From the NCBI GenBank assembly GCA_035565675.1, contig DATMSA010000117.1:1-49178 (forward strand): a stretch of 49,178 bases of DNA, read 5' to 3'. This document shows, piece by piece, positions 42,054-49,140 of the stretch. The notes beneath the pieces were generated by a model, which saw only the letters and a program-made list of their open reading frames with translations, was not told where the DNA came from and made no database searches. Source of the DNA: Capillimicrobium sp035565675. GTDB lineage: Bacteria > Actinomycetota > Thermoleophilia > Solirubrobacterales > Solirubrobacteraceae. How positions within the stretch are numbered: the stretch's first letter is position 1; every line of letters starts with the position of its first letter. Made by a program: the position numbers and the translations under genes.

Positions 42054-43543
42054 CGAGGACGCTCGAACGGGAACAGCGGGCGCGGCCGCCGCCGGTACGG
42101 CAGCCGCGCCAGGTCGGCGGCGGTCGGGCCGCCGGTGTCGGCGCGCACGTCGCGCGTGGTGACCGGCGCGAACCCGGCGCGGTAGCTGACGTGCGACTTG
42201 GCCTGGAGCACGTGCGCGGCGGCCGGGTCGAGCCCCAGCGCGACGTACGGCGCCGGGTCGATGACGCCCAGCGAGCGGGTGTGCACGACGACGGCCAGCC
42301 CGCCGGCGCGCACGAGCGCGGCGGGACCGGTCGAGGCGCGGTAGCCGGCGTTGACCGGGTGCGTGTAGGCGAACGTGCCGTCGAAGACCCGCTCGACCCG
42401 CGCGCCGGGCAGCTCGGTGCGGGCGTTGTAGTCGCCGGGCGCGCCGGTGCCCAGCGCGAGGTCGACGACGGCGCCCTCGCCGGCGCGCGCGGCCGCGGCG
42501 GCGGCGGCCGGGTCGGTCACCGTCAGCGCCACCGCCGGGCCCGGTCCGCCGGAGCGCCCGGGGCCGACCGCCGGGTGGCGCAGCGCCGCGCGCAGCAGCT
42601 CCGTGCTGTCGCCGACCGACCCCCCGTTGGTGGCGTCGCCCATGTCGGCCAGCACGACCGGGCCGGGCCGGGCCAGCGCGGCGGCGAGCGCGGCGTCGAC
42701 GTCCGGCTCGGGCGGCGGCAGCATCGCCTCGCGGACCGCCCAGGCGGCGTCGGCGAGGCGCTCGGCGGCGCGCCGGGCCGCCGCGGCGTCGCCGTCGGCG
42801 GTGGCGACCGCGGCCCACGAGAGGCCGGGCACGTCGATCCACGGCTGCACCGCCAGCAGCGCGGTGGCCAGGACCGGCGCCCGCTCGAGCGCGGCGCAGC
42901 GCGCCATCAGGCCGGCGAACGGCTCGCGCGCGTCGTCGTGGAGCCCGGGCGGGGTGACCATCGGCCGGGCGGCCATGGCCACGACGGGCCGGACGCGGCC
43001 GTCGAGGGCGTCGGCCAGCAGCCGCGCGGCCTGCTCGCCGGTGCGCGCGGTGTCGACGTGCGGGCAGGTGCGGTACGCGGTGACGACGTCGGCGGCCGCG
43101 ACCATCGCCGGCGTCAGATGGGCATGGCAGTCGAGGCTCACCGCGATCGGGCGGCCGGGGCCCAGGCGACGGCGCAGCGCTCCGAGCAGCGTCCCCTCCG
43201 GATCGTCGTCGTCGCGGGCCACCGCCGCCCCGTGCAGCATCAGGTACGCGCCGTCGACGTCGCCAGCGGCCGCGAGCACCCGCTCCACCACCGCCGCGAC
43301 CACGCCGGGCGCCAGCGCCGGCCGCGGCGCCGACCAGGCCGCGAGCGCCGGGACGATCCGCGCGCCGCGCGCCTCCAGCAGCCGCCAGGCCGCGGCCAGC
43401 TCGCTGTCGGGGCCCAGCGCGTCGGGCCCGACCTCGTCGCGCTCGCGCCACACCTGCGCGCGGAAGTCGTCGAGCGTCGTCGCGCCCGATGCGAAGCTGT
43501 TGGCCTCGACGGCGAAGGCCGCCACGAGGATCCGCTTTGACAT
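42050..43543 (-). CDS. M81-family (microcystinase C, MlrC-like) protein
   Basis: The 497-residue protein has the MlrC N-terminal pattern (ILVAAFAVEANSF, YLMLHGAAVARDDDDPEG, VSLDCHAH, TYRTCPHVDTARTG) and the C-terminal domain (LADMGDATNGGSVGDST, FAYTHPVNAGYRASTGP, KSHVSYRAGF). DCHAH and nearby residues are expected metal ligands. MlrC degrades linear microcystin peptides, but most homologues lie in sugar or amino-acid catabolic loci with unknown substrates. The stop shares CTAG with the convergent Cys-rich gene. Its start region overlaps the -35 of the divergent lactonase-type gene. Confidence 0.85.
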   Translation of the reverse strand: MSKRILVAAFAVEANSFASGATTLDDFRAQVWRERDEVGPDALGPDSELAAAWRLLEARGARIVPALAAWSAPRPALAPGVVAAVVERVLAAAGDVDGAYLMLHGAAVARDDDDPEGTLLGALRRRLGPGRPIAVSLDCHAHLTPAMVAAADVVTAYRTCPHVDTARTGEQAARLLADALDGRVRPVVAMAARPMVTPPGLHDDAREPFAGLMARCAALERAPVLATALLAVQPWIDVPGLSWAAVATADGDAAAARRAAERLADAAWAVREAMLPPPEPDVDAALAAALARPGPVVLADMGDATNGGSVGDSTELLRAALRHPAVGPGRSGGPGPAVALTVTDPAAAAAAARAGEGAVVDLALGTGAPGDYNARTELPGARVERVFDGTFAYTHPVNAGYRASTGPAALVRAGGLAVVVHTRSLGVIDPAPYVALGLDPAAAHVLQAKSHVSYRAGFAPVTTRDVRADTGGPTAADLARLPYRRRPRPLFPFERPR

Positions 43544-43583
43544 CCGCGCAGCCTCCGAGATACGTTTCCGCAATCGTTTCCGG
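43537..43583 (+). promoter_or_regulatory. Promoter with a double 12-bp-spaced LacI operator before the lactonase-type gene
   Basis: TTGACA (43,537-43,542), 18 bases and TACGTT (43,561-43,566) form the rightward promoter. CGAGATACGTTTCCGC and CCGCAATCGTTTCCGG are centred at 43,563 and 43,575. The first covers the -10, as at 30,694. The divergent M81 gene starts at the -35, so both may be controlled. Confidence 0.77.
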
Positions 43584-43616
43584 TTTCCGACTGTATCGGA
43601 GTGTGACGGAGCAACC

Positions 43617-44489
43617 ATGGCCGAGCTGTCCCTCGTCGACACCCACGTCCACTTCTGGGATCTGAACCATCCCAAGACGCACTACTCGTGGCTGCAGCCG
43701 GGCTGGGTCCACCCGATCCTGGGCGACATCGAGGCGATGAAGGTGCCGCTCTACAGCGGCAACCAGTACGCCGCCGACATCGCCGGGAGCAACGTCAGCA
43801 AGGCCGTGCACGTCCAGGCCGCGCTGGGCAGCGAGGACCCCGTCGACGAGACGGTCTGGCTGCAGGAGCAGCACGAGCAGACGGGCTGGCCGCACGCGAT
43901 CGTCGCCGACGCGCCGCTGGCGGCCGACGACGTGGCCGAGATCCTCGACCGCCACGCCGAGGCGTCGCCGCTGCTGCGCGGGATCCGCGACTTCGGGCAG
44001 GGCGACTACCTCGTCGACCCGGCCTGGGCGCGCGGCTACGCGATGCTCGGCGAGCGCGGCCTGGTCTGCGACCTCGACTGCCACTGGGAGAACATGCACA
44101 AGGCGCGCGACCTCGCGCGCAAGCACCCCGAGACGGTCATGGTGCTCGACCACGCCGGCTTCCCGCTGGAGCGCACGCCCGAGTACTTCGAGAACTGGAA
44201 GCGCGGGATGAACACGCTGGCCGAGGCCGAGAGCGCGGTCTGCAAGATCTCCGGCCTGGCGATGTGCGACAACGACTGGACCGTCGACTCGATCCGCCCG
44301 TGGTTCGAGCACTGCGTCGAGGCGTTCGGCATCGACCGCTGCGTCCTGGGCACCAACTGGCCCGTCGACAAGCTCTACAGCGACTACCGCAAGGTCGCCG
44401 ACGCCTACCGGGAGATCGCCTCGCAGTACTCGCCCGACGAGCAGGTCGCCCTGTTCTCGGGCAACGCCGAGCGCATCTACCGGATCTGA
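43617..44489 (+). CDS. COG3618 TIM-barrel hydrolase, probable sugar lactonase
   Basis: The 290-residue protein begins with the metal motif VDTHVHFWD (His10, His12), then DHAGFP (His ligand) and VLGTNWPVDKL near the C-terminus, typical of the amidohydrolase_2 group that includes L-fuconolactonase, L-rhamnono-lactonase and 2-pyrone-4,6-dicarboxylate lactonase. It should open a lactone formed by sugar dehydrogenation. GACGGAG precedes ATG 43617. Its promoter has the tandem LacI operator. The sugar cannot be assigned. Confidence 0.85.
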   Translation: MAELSLVDTHVHFWDLNHPKTHYSWLQPGWVHPILGDIEAMKVPLYSGNQYAADIAGSNVSKAVHVQAALGSEDPVDETVWLQEQHEQTGWPHAIVADAPLAADDVAEILDRHAEASPLLRGIRDFGQGDYLVDPAWARGYAMLGERGLVCDLDCHWENMHKARDLARKHPETVMVLDHAGFPLERTPEYFENWKRGMNTLAEAESAVCKISGLAMCDNDWTVDSIRPWFEHCVEAFGIDRCVLGTNWPVDKLYSDYRKVADAYREIASQYSPDEQVALFSGNAERIYRI

Positions 44490-44490
44490 C

Positions 44491-45234
44491 TCACCACATC
44501 GCCAGCCCGCCGGAGAGGTTCATCGCCTCTCCGGTCATGTAGGAGCTGTCGTCGGAGAGCAGGAACCAGATCGCCGCGGCGCACTCCTGCGGGGAGGCGC
44601 CGCGGCGCAGCGGGACGCTCGTCTCTCGCGCGTCGGCGAGCTCCTGCGCGGTGACGCCGCGCAGCCGCGCGACCTCCTCGAGCACCGCGTCCTGCATGGG
44701 CGTGTCGATGATGCCGGGGCAGATCGCGTTGACGCGGATGCCCTGCGGCGCGAGCGCGTAGGCGAACGAGCGCGTGATCGAGAGGATCGCGGTCTTGGAG
44801 GCCGCGTACATCGCGGTCTCCGTCGTCGTCGCCAGCTTCGCCGAGCTCGACGACAGGTTCACGATCGCGCCGCCCTCGCGCAGGCGCGGGCCGAGCTGCT
44901 GGCACAGGAAGAAGATCGACTCCGCGTTGACGGCGAAGATGTCGTGCCAGTCCTGGCGGCCGGCCTCGAAGATCGAGCGCAGGCGGATGATCCCGTGGGA
45001 GTTGACGAGGTAGTCGGCGCCGGCGCCCTCGGCGACGACGGCCGCGACGCCCTCCTCGGTCGACAGGTCGGCGGCGAGCGCTCGCGCGCCGTCCGCCTCG
45101 ATCGCGGCCAGCCCGCCGGCGTCGAGGTCGACGGCCAGCACGTCGGCGCCCTCCTCCAGCAGCCGCTGCGCGACCGCCAGCCCGATCCCGCGCGCGGCGC
45201 CGGTGACGACCGCGCGCCTGCCCTGTGCGTTCAT
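44491..45234 (-). CDS. Short-chain dehydrogenase/reductase, third of three
   Basis: The 247-residue SDR has TGAARGIG, AVDLDAGG (NAD-type Asp), a variant VNSHG in place of NNAG, NLSSSSAKL, catalytic YAASK and PGIIDTPM. Proteins of this kind oxidise L-rhamnose, L-fucose or 2-keto-3-deoxy acids. ATG 45234 overlaps the MmgE/PrpD stop as ATGA, making it the third gene after the second enolase-superfamily enzyme. The variant NAG motif is tolerated in several SDRs. Confidence 0.88.
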   Translation of the reverse strand: MNAQGRRAVVTGAARGIGLAVAQRLLEEGADVLAVDLDAGGLAAIEADGARALAADLSTEEGVAAVVAEGAGADYLVNSHGIIRLRSIFEAGRQDWHDIFAVNAESIFFLCQQLGPRLREGGAIVNLSSSSAKLATTTETAMYAASKTAILSITRSFAYALAPQGIRVNAICPGIIDTPMQDAVLEEVARLRGVTAQELADARETSVPLRRGASPQECAAAIWFLLSDDSSYMTGEAMNLSGGLAMW

Positions 45235-46316
45235 GTCCTCGCTCCCTCGGTCTGCAGCAGCTCCAGCGGCGGGGGGTCGCCGGGGTTCAGCGCCCGCCAC
45301 TTGGCCACCAGGTCCTCGTCGGTCAGCGGCGCCGCCGCGTCGCGCTGCGCGCTGCGCCCGTCGACGGTCACGCGCGCGACCGGGCCGCCGCGCAGCCGCA
45401 CGCGCGCGGTCAGCGCGGCGACGTGCGGGTCGGCGTGCAGCGCCGGCTCGCCCAGGTCGCGCCCCAGCAGGGTCGCGGCCACCGCGTGCTGGGCGCTCCA
45501 CCAGGCCGACTCGGCGTCGCGCGGCGCGGGGTCGGACGCGAGCGCCAGCACGGCCGCCGGCGCCTCGACCTCGACGGGCCCCTCCGGCGGCGGGCCCGCC
45601 AGCTCGGCCGCCGCCTCGACGAGCGCCTGGCAGAAGCCGTTGGTCGCGTGGCGGCGGAAGCTGACCTCGGCCAGCGCGGGCGGCGCCGGGTCGAGCAGCC
45701 CGTCGGGCGAGCCGCCCATCGCGGCGAACAGCCCCTGCGGGTGCTCGAGGCCGAACCGCGTGGCGGGAAGCGCGGTCGCGCGGGCGCAGCGCAGCGCGGC
45801 GTCGGCGGCGTGGTCGCGGTGCAGCGCGCGCGTGCCGCTGCGCTCGAGGATCGCGACGATCGAGCCGCCCGCGACCGAGATCGCGTGCCCGGCCGCCACG
45901 ACCGGGTCGGCGTCGAGCGCGACCGCGGCGGCCACCGCGCCGCCGACCGTGCCGGCCGTCGCCGTGGCGTGGAAGTGGCGGCGGTGGTCGGCGCCGAGCG
46001 CCCGGCCCAGCCGCGCGGTCACCTCGTAGCCGGCCGCCGCCGCGCGCCAGCGCGCGTCGCCCTCGGCGCCGGCGGCGAGGACGGCGGTCCACACGATCGC
46101 GCCGGGGTGGGTGAGCGACGGCCAGTGCAGGTCGTCGCGGTCCAGCAGCGCGGCGGCGGCCGCGTCGCCGACCCCGGCCGGCGCGACGCGGCGCCCGGCG
46201 GCGCGGCAGGCGAGGTGGTCGAACAGCGCCCGCCCGCCGGCGGCGCGCGCGGTGGCCGGCTCGCACGCGTCGAGGGCCACGGCGACGAGCCGCTCGGTGA
46301 GCGGCTCGCCGGTCAC
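45231..46316 (-). CDS. MmgE/PrpD-family protein
   Basis: The 361-residue protein starts at GTG 46316, overlapping the dehydratase stop. It shows the family's helical domain (ALFDHLACRAAGRRV, HPGAIVWTAVLAAG, AAAAGYEVTARLGRALG, HFHATATAGTVGGAVAAAVAL) and a smaller C-terminal domain. PrpD dehydrates 2-methylcitrate, and cis-aconitate decarboxylase is another member. At 361 residues it is clearly shorter than the usual 450-480, mainly in the C-terminal part. It probably dehydrates or decarboxylates an acid intermediate. Confidence 0.82.
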   Translation of the reverse strand: MTGEPLTERLVAVALDACEPATARAAGGRALFDHLACRAAGRRVAPAGVGDAAAAALLDRDDLHWPSLTHPGAIVWTAVLAAGAEGDARWRAAAAGYEVTARLGRALGADHRRHFHATATAGTVGGAVAAAVALDADPVVAAGHAISVAGGSIVAILERSGTRALHRDHAADAALRCARATALPATRFGLEHPQGLFAAMGGSPDGLLDPAPPALAEVSFRRHATNGFCQALVEAAAELAGPPPEGPVEVEAPAAVLALASDPAPRDAESAWWSAQHAVAATLLGRDLGEPALHADPHVAALTARVRLRGGPVARVTVDGRSAQRDAAAPLTDEDLVAKWRALNPGDPPPLELLQTEGART

Positions 46317-47443
46317 GTCAGCCGGTAGCGCTCGAGCACGGACTCGCGCACCTCGACGCCCAGGCCGGGCGCGCGGGGCACGTCGATCCAGCCGTCGCGC
46401 TGGACGATCGGCTCCTCGACGAGCTCGTGCTGCATCGGGTTCTCGTCCGGCTTGAGCTCCTGCAGCAGGCAGCGGGGCGTGTAGGCCGAGAGGGCGATCG
46501 AGGCGGCGGTGTTCACCGCGCTGGACCAGGCGTGCGAGTTGAACCACACGTCGGCCCGCTCGACGAGCTCGATCACCTTCAGCACGCCGGTGATGCCCTC
46601 GGCGCGGCCGATGTCGCAGCCGACGACGTCGATCGTCCCGGTCGCGATGAGGCGCGCGAACGACCCGGCGTCCCACTCGCGCTCGCCGCCGGCGATGAGC
46701 GTCGTCACATGCTGGCGCAGGCGCTGGTGGCCGGCGACGTCGTCGGGCTCGAGCGGCTCCTCGATCCAGTGCAGGCCGTGCTCCTCGAAGGCCTGGGTGC
46801 GGCGGATCGTCTCCGATACGTCCCACGTGAGCGCCTGGCCGCGGTCCATCATGATCCAGGCGTCCGGGCCGACCGCCTCGCGCAGGAGGCGCACGAACTC
46901 GATGTCGCGGGCCAGGTCGTAGCCCAGGCGCGTGCCGCCCTTCTTGCCCATGCCGATCTTCACGCCGCGGTAGCCCTGCTCGCGGACGTAGCGGCCGTGG
47001 CGCTCGGCCTCGTGCTCGAGCGACGGGTTGAAGACGTGGGTGGAGGCGACGGACGGCAGCCGCTCGTGGTAGGCGCCGCCGAGGAGCGCGATCAGGGGCT
47101 GGCCGAGCAGCTTGCCCTTGAGGTCCCACAGCGCGATGTCGAGCGCCGACAGCGCGAAGGCGGCCGCGCCGCCGCGATGGCCGTGCCACCAGGTCGCCTT
47201 CTTGATCCTGCGCCAGGTCGCGACGTTCTCGAGCGGGTCGGTGCCGACGACGAGCTCGGCCATGCCCTCGACGAGGGTCGCGGTGGCGCGGGTGACGTCG
47301 GGGAACATCGTGATCGCCTCGCCCCAGCCGACCGTGCCGTCGTCGGCCTCGACCCGCGCGAACAGCAGGTGGCGCAGGTTGTCGTTGTCGTTGGGCTCGG
47401 GGTAGCGGACGGCGAAGGTGGAGACGGCGCGGACCCGGGTCAT
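46313..47443 (-). CDS. Enolase-superfamily dehydratase candidate, second of two
   Basis: The 376-residue protein has the capping domain (DDGTVGWGEAI) and barrel with Lys162-x-Gly (VKIGMG), Asp200 (MMDRGQAL), Glu228 (WIEEPLEPDD), Glu254 (GGERE), Asp277 and His304 (NSHAW). The KxG variant and His-Asp pair recall several sugar-acid dehydratases and racemases. It is not closely similar to the first enzyme at 30,750, so they likely act on different acids. It heads an operon with MmgE/PrpD and the third SDR behind a tandem operator. Confidence 0.88.
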   Translation of the reverse strand: MTRVRAVSTFAVRYPEPNDNDNLRHLLFARVEADDGTVGWGEAITMFPDVTRATATLVEGMAELVVGTDPLENVATWRRIKKATWWHGHRGGAAAFALSALDIALWDLKGKLLGQPLIALLGGAYHERLPSVASTHVFNPSLEHEAERHGRYVREQGYRGVKIGMGKKGGTRLGYDLARDIEFVRLLREAVGPDAWIMMDRGQALTWDVSETIRRTQAFEEHGLHWIEEPLEPDDVAGHQRLRQHVTTLIAGGEREWDAGSFARLIATGTIDVVGCDIGRAEGITGVLKVIELVERADVWFNSHAWSSAVNTAASIALSAYTPRCLLQELKPDENPMQHELVEEPIVQRDGWIDVPRAPGLGVEVRESVLERYRLT

Positions 47444-47447
47444 CGGC

Positions 47448-47475
47448 TCGGATACGGTACCAGAACCGATTCCAC
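47448..47475 (-). promoter_or_regulatory. Double 12-bp-spaced LacI operator before the second dehydratase operon
   Basis: TCGGATACGGTACCAG and CCAGAACCGATTCCAC are centred at 47,455 and 47,467, only a few bases upstream of ATG 47443. They share the CCAG arm. No TTGACA was found at the expected distance. Confidence 0.72.
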
Positions 47476-47513
47476 TCGGCTGCAGCTCGTCGCGATCGGC
47501 CGGGCAGCGGCGG

Positions 47514-48158
47514 CTACGCCAGCTCGCGCGAGCGCTCGGCGGGCTTGGGGTCCGGCTTGGGGGCGCGGCGCTTGCGCACGTGGCGCGCGATCTCGACGGC
47601 GATCGCGACCGCGCCGGCGATCGCGAACCCGAGCAGCAGCCCCTTGAGCGGGTCCTCCTCGAACGCGTGCCCGCCGATGTAGCCGATCATCGCCGAGTAG
47701 ATCGCCCACGAGATCGCCGCGAGCGCGTCGAACAGGAAGAACGCGCGGCGGTCGTAGCGCACCGCCCCCATCGTCAGCGTCACCGCGGTGCGCCCGCCGG
47801 GGATGTAGCGGGAGATGATCAGCACGAGGCCGCCGCGCTCGGCGAGCGCGACCTCCGCCCAGTCGTAGGCCGCCCGCCGCCGGCTGCCCTCGCGCGCGCT
47901 GGCGACGATCCGGCCGCCCGCCGTGCGGCCGATCGCGTACGAGATGTGGTCGCCGGTCAGCGCCCCGGCGCCCGCGGCCACGATCACCAGCGCCAGGTCG
48001 GGCTCGCCGCCGGCGGCGAACACGCCGGCCGTGACGACGAGGCTCTCGCTCGGCACCATCGGGAAGAACGCGTCGACCGCCGCGAACGCGAACAGGGCGA
48101 CGTACCCCCAGGGCGAGCTGAGCGCTTCCTGCGCGAGGTCCACGACGCCGTCGAGCAC
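47514..48158 (-). CDS. DedA/SNARE-associated family membrane protein
   Basis: The 214-residue protein starts at GTG 48158. It has DedA marks: an N-terminal re-entrant helix region with FPMVPSESLVVTAG, GALTGDHISYAIGRTAG, ISRYIPGGRTAVTLTMG (conserved Arg and Gly-Gly-Arg) and a final membrane helix before a Lys/Arg-rich tail (RKRRAPKPDPKP). DedA proteins act as flippases for undecaprenyl phosphate or phospholipids and support membrane homeostasis. It is outside the LacI region and divergent from the Dph6-like gene. Confidence 0.9.
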   Translation of the reverse strand: MLDGVVDLAQEALSSPWGYVALFAFAAVDAFFPMVPSESLVVTAGVFAAGGEPDLALVIVAAGAGALTGDHISYAIGRTAGGRIVASAREGSRRRAAYDWAEVALAERGGLVLIISRYIPGGRTAVTLTMGAVRYDRRAFFLFDALAAISWAIYSAMIGYIGGHAFEEDPLKGLLLGFAIAGAVAIAVEIARHVRKRRAPKPDPKPAERSRELA

Positions 48159-48275
48159 GGACCTGGAACCGTATGCGCCCGCGCGCCGAAGGCCAAGGCG
48201 GTAACCCGTCGACCACGCGGTGCGGGTGGCCGCACCCCGGCCCGCGGGGGCGCCGGGCCCGCGCGCACCCGAGGC

Positions 48276-48322
48276 ACGTGTGGCACATGGCAGCCGGTAT
48301 GCGGACGTCATGTGCCACACGT
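48276..48322. promoter_or_regulatory. Pair of TGTGSCACA palindromes forming a 14-bp inverted repeat
   Basis: ACGTGTGGCACATG (48,276-48,289) and CATGTGCCACACGT (48,309-48,322) are perfect reverse complements, separated by 19 bases. Each contains a self-palindrome (TGTGGCACA, TGTGCCACA) whose centres are 32 bp apart, about three helical turns. They lie 57 bases before the Dph6-like ATG, in the divergent gap with DedA. Two operators for one dimeric regulator, or a stem-loop, are both possible. The rest of this 220-base gap shows nothing clear. Confidence 0.55.
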
Positions 48323-48378
48323 CCGGCTTGGCTGGCGGACATACGCGGGGAGGCGGCCGGCGACCTAGCATCCGGGGC

Positions 48379-49041
48379 ATGACGGCGGTGGCGCTGGCCT
48401 GGAGCGGCGGCAAGGACTCGGCGCTCGCGCTGCGGGCGCTGCGCGAGGAGCACGGCATCGAGCCGCGCGCGCTCATGACGACGTTCACCGAGGGCTACGA
48501 GCGCGTGTCGATGCACGCCGTCCGCCGCGAGCTGCTGCGCCGGCAGGCGCAGGCGGCGGGGGTCGGGCTCGTCGAGGTCGGCATCCCGCCCGGCTGCACC
48601 GACGAGGAGTACCGCGTGCGGATGGCCGCCGCCTTCGATCGCGACCCGCTGCGCGAGGTCGAGGCGGTCGCGTTCGGCGACCTGTACCTCGAGGACGTGC
48701 GCGCGTACCGCGAGGCGCGCCTGGCCGAGGCGGGCCGGCGCGCGCTGTTCCCGCTGTGGGGCCGCGACACGGCGGCGCTGGCGCGCGAGTTCGTGGCGTC
48801 CGGCTTCCGGGCCACGCTCGTGTGCGTCGACCCGCGCCGCCTGGACGCCGCGTTCGCCGGCCGCGCCTACGACGCGGCGCTGCTCGCCGACCTGCCCGAC
48901 GGCGTGGACCCGTGCGGCGAGAACGGCGAGTTCCACACGTTCGTGCACGCCGGGCCGGTGCTCAGCGCGCCGGTGGCGTGCGCCACCGGCGCGGTCGTGG
49001 AGCGCGACGGCTTCGTGTTCTGCGACGTCGTCGCGGCCTAG
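48379..49041 (+). CDS. Dph6-like adenine nucleotide alpha-hydrolase (ATP pyrophosphatase)
   Basis: The 220-residue protein begins with the PP-loop SGGKDS (9-14), continues with VEAVAFGDLYLEDVRAYRE and ends with CGENGEFHTFV, matching the diphthine-ammonia ligase family (archaeal and eukaryotic Dph6 have GEGGEFHT-like motifs). Bacteria lack diphthamide, so another amidation reaction using ATP is likely, for example in a cofactor pathway. The dyad pair upstream may regulate it. Nothing in the neighbourhood reveals the substrate. Confidence 0.85.
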   Translation: MTAVALAWSGGKDSALALRALREEHGIEPRALMTTFTEGYERVSMHAVRRELLRRQAQAAGVGLVEVGIPPGCTDEEYRVRMAAAFDRDPLREVEAVAFGDLYLEDVRAYREARLAEAGRRALFPLWGRDTAALAREFVASGFRATLVCVDPRRLDAAFAGRAYDAALLADLPDGVDPCGENGEFHTFVHAGPVLSAPVACATGAVVERDGFVFCDVVAA

Positions 49042-49050
49042 ATGATTGAT

Positions 49051-49070
49051 GCCACGGCGATCGCTGTGGC
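49051..49070. terminator. Near-perfect 20-base palindrome after the Dph6-like gene
   Basis: GCCACGGCGA and TCGCTGTGGC pair with one mismatch, ten bases after the stop. There is no loop or T tract, so a terminator, an operator or an insertion-sequence end are all possible. The surrounding bases are less GC-rich than the window average. Confidence 0.3.
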
Positions 49071-49140
49071 GGAAGGGGACATAACGCAGCAAGTCGAAGT
49101 CGGCGGTGCTTAGACGCTCCGTCGACCCAAGGGGGCCACG

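Noticed and set aside
48163..48178. Possible further LacI operator (CTGGAACCGTATGCGC) before dedA
   Set aside because: Only the left half matches well, no 12-bp partner is present, and the gene has no link to the pathway.
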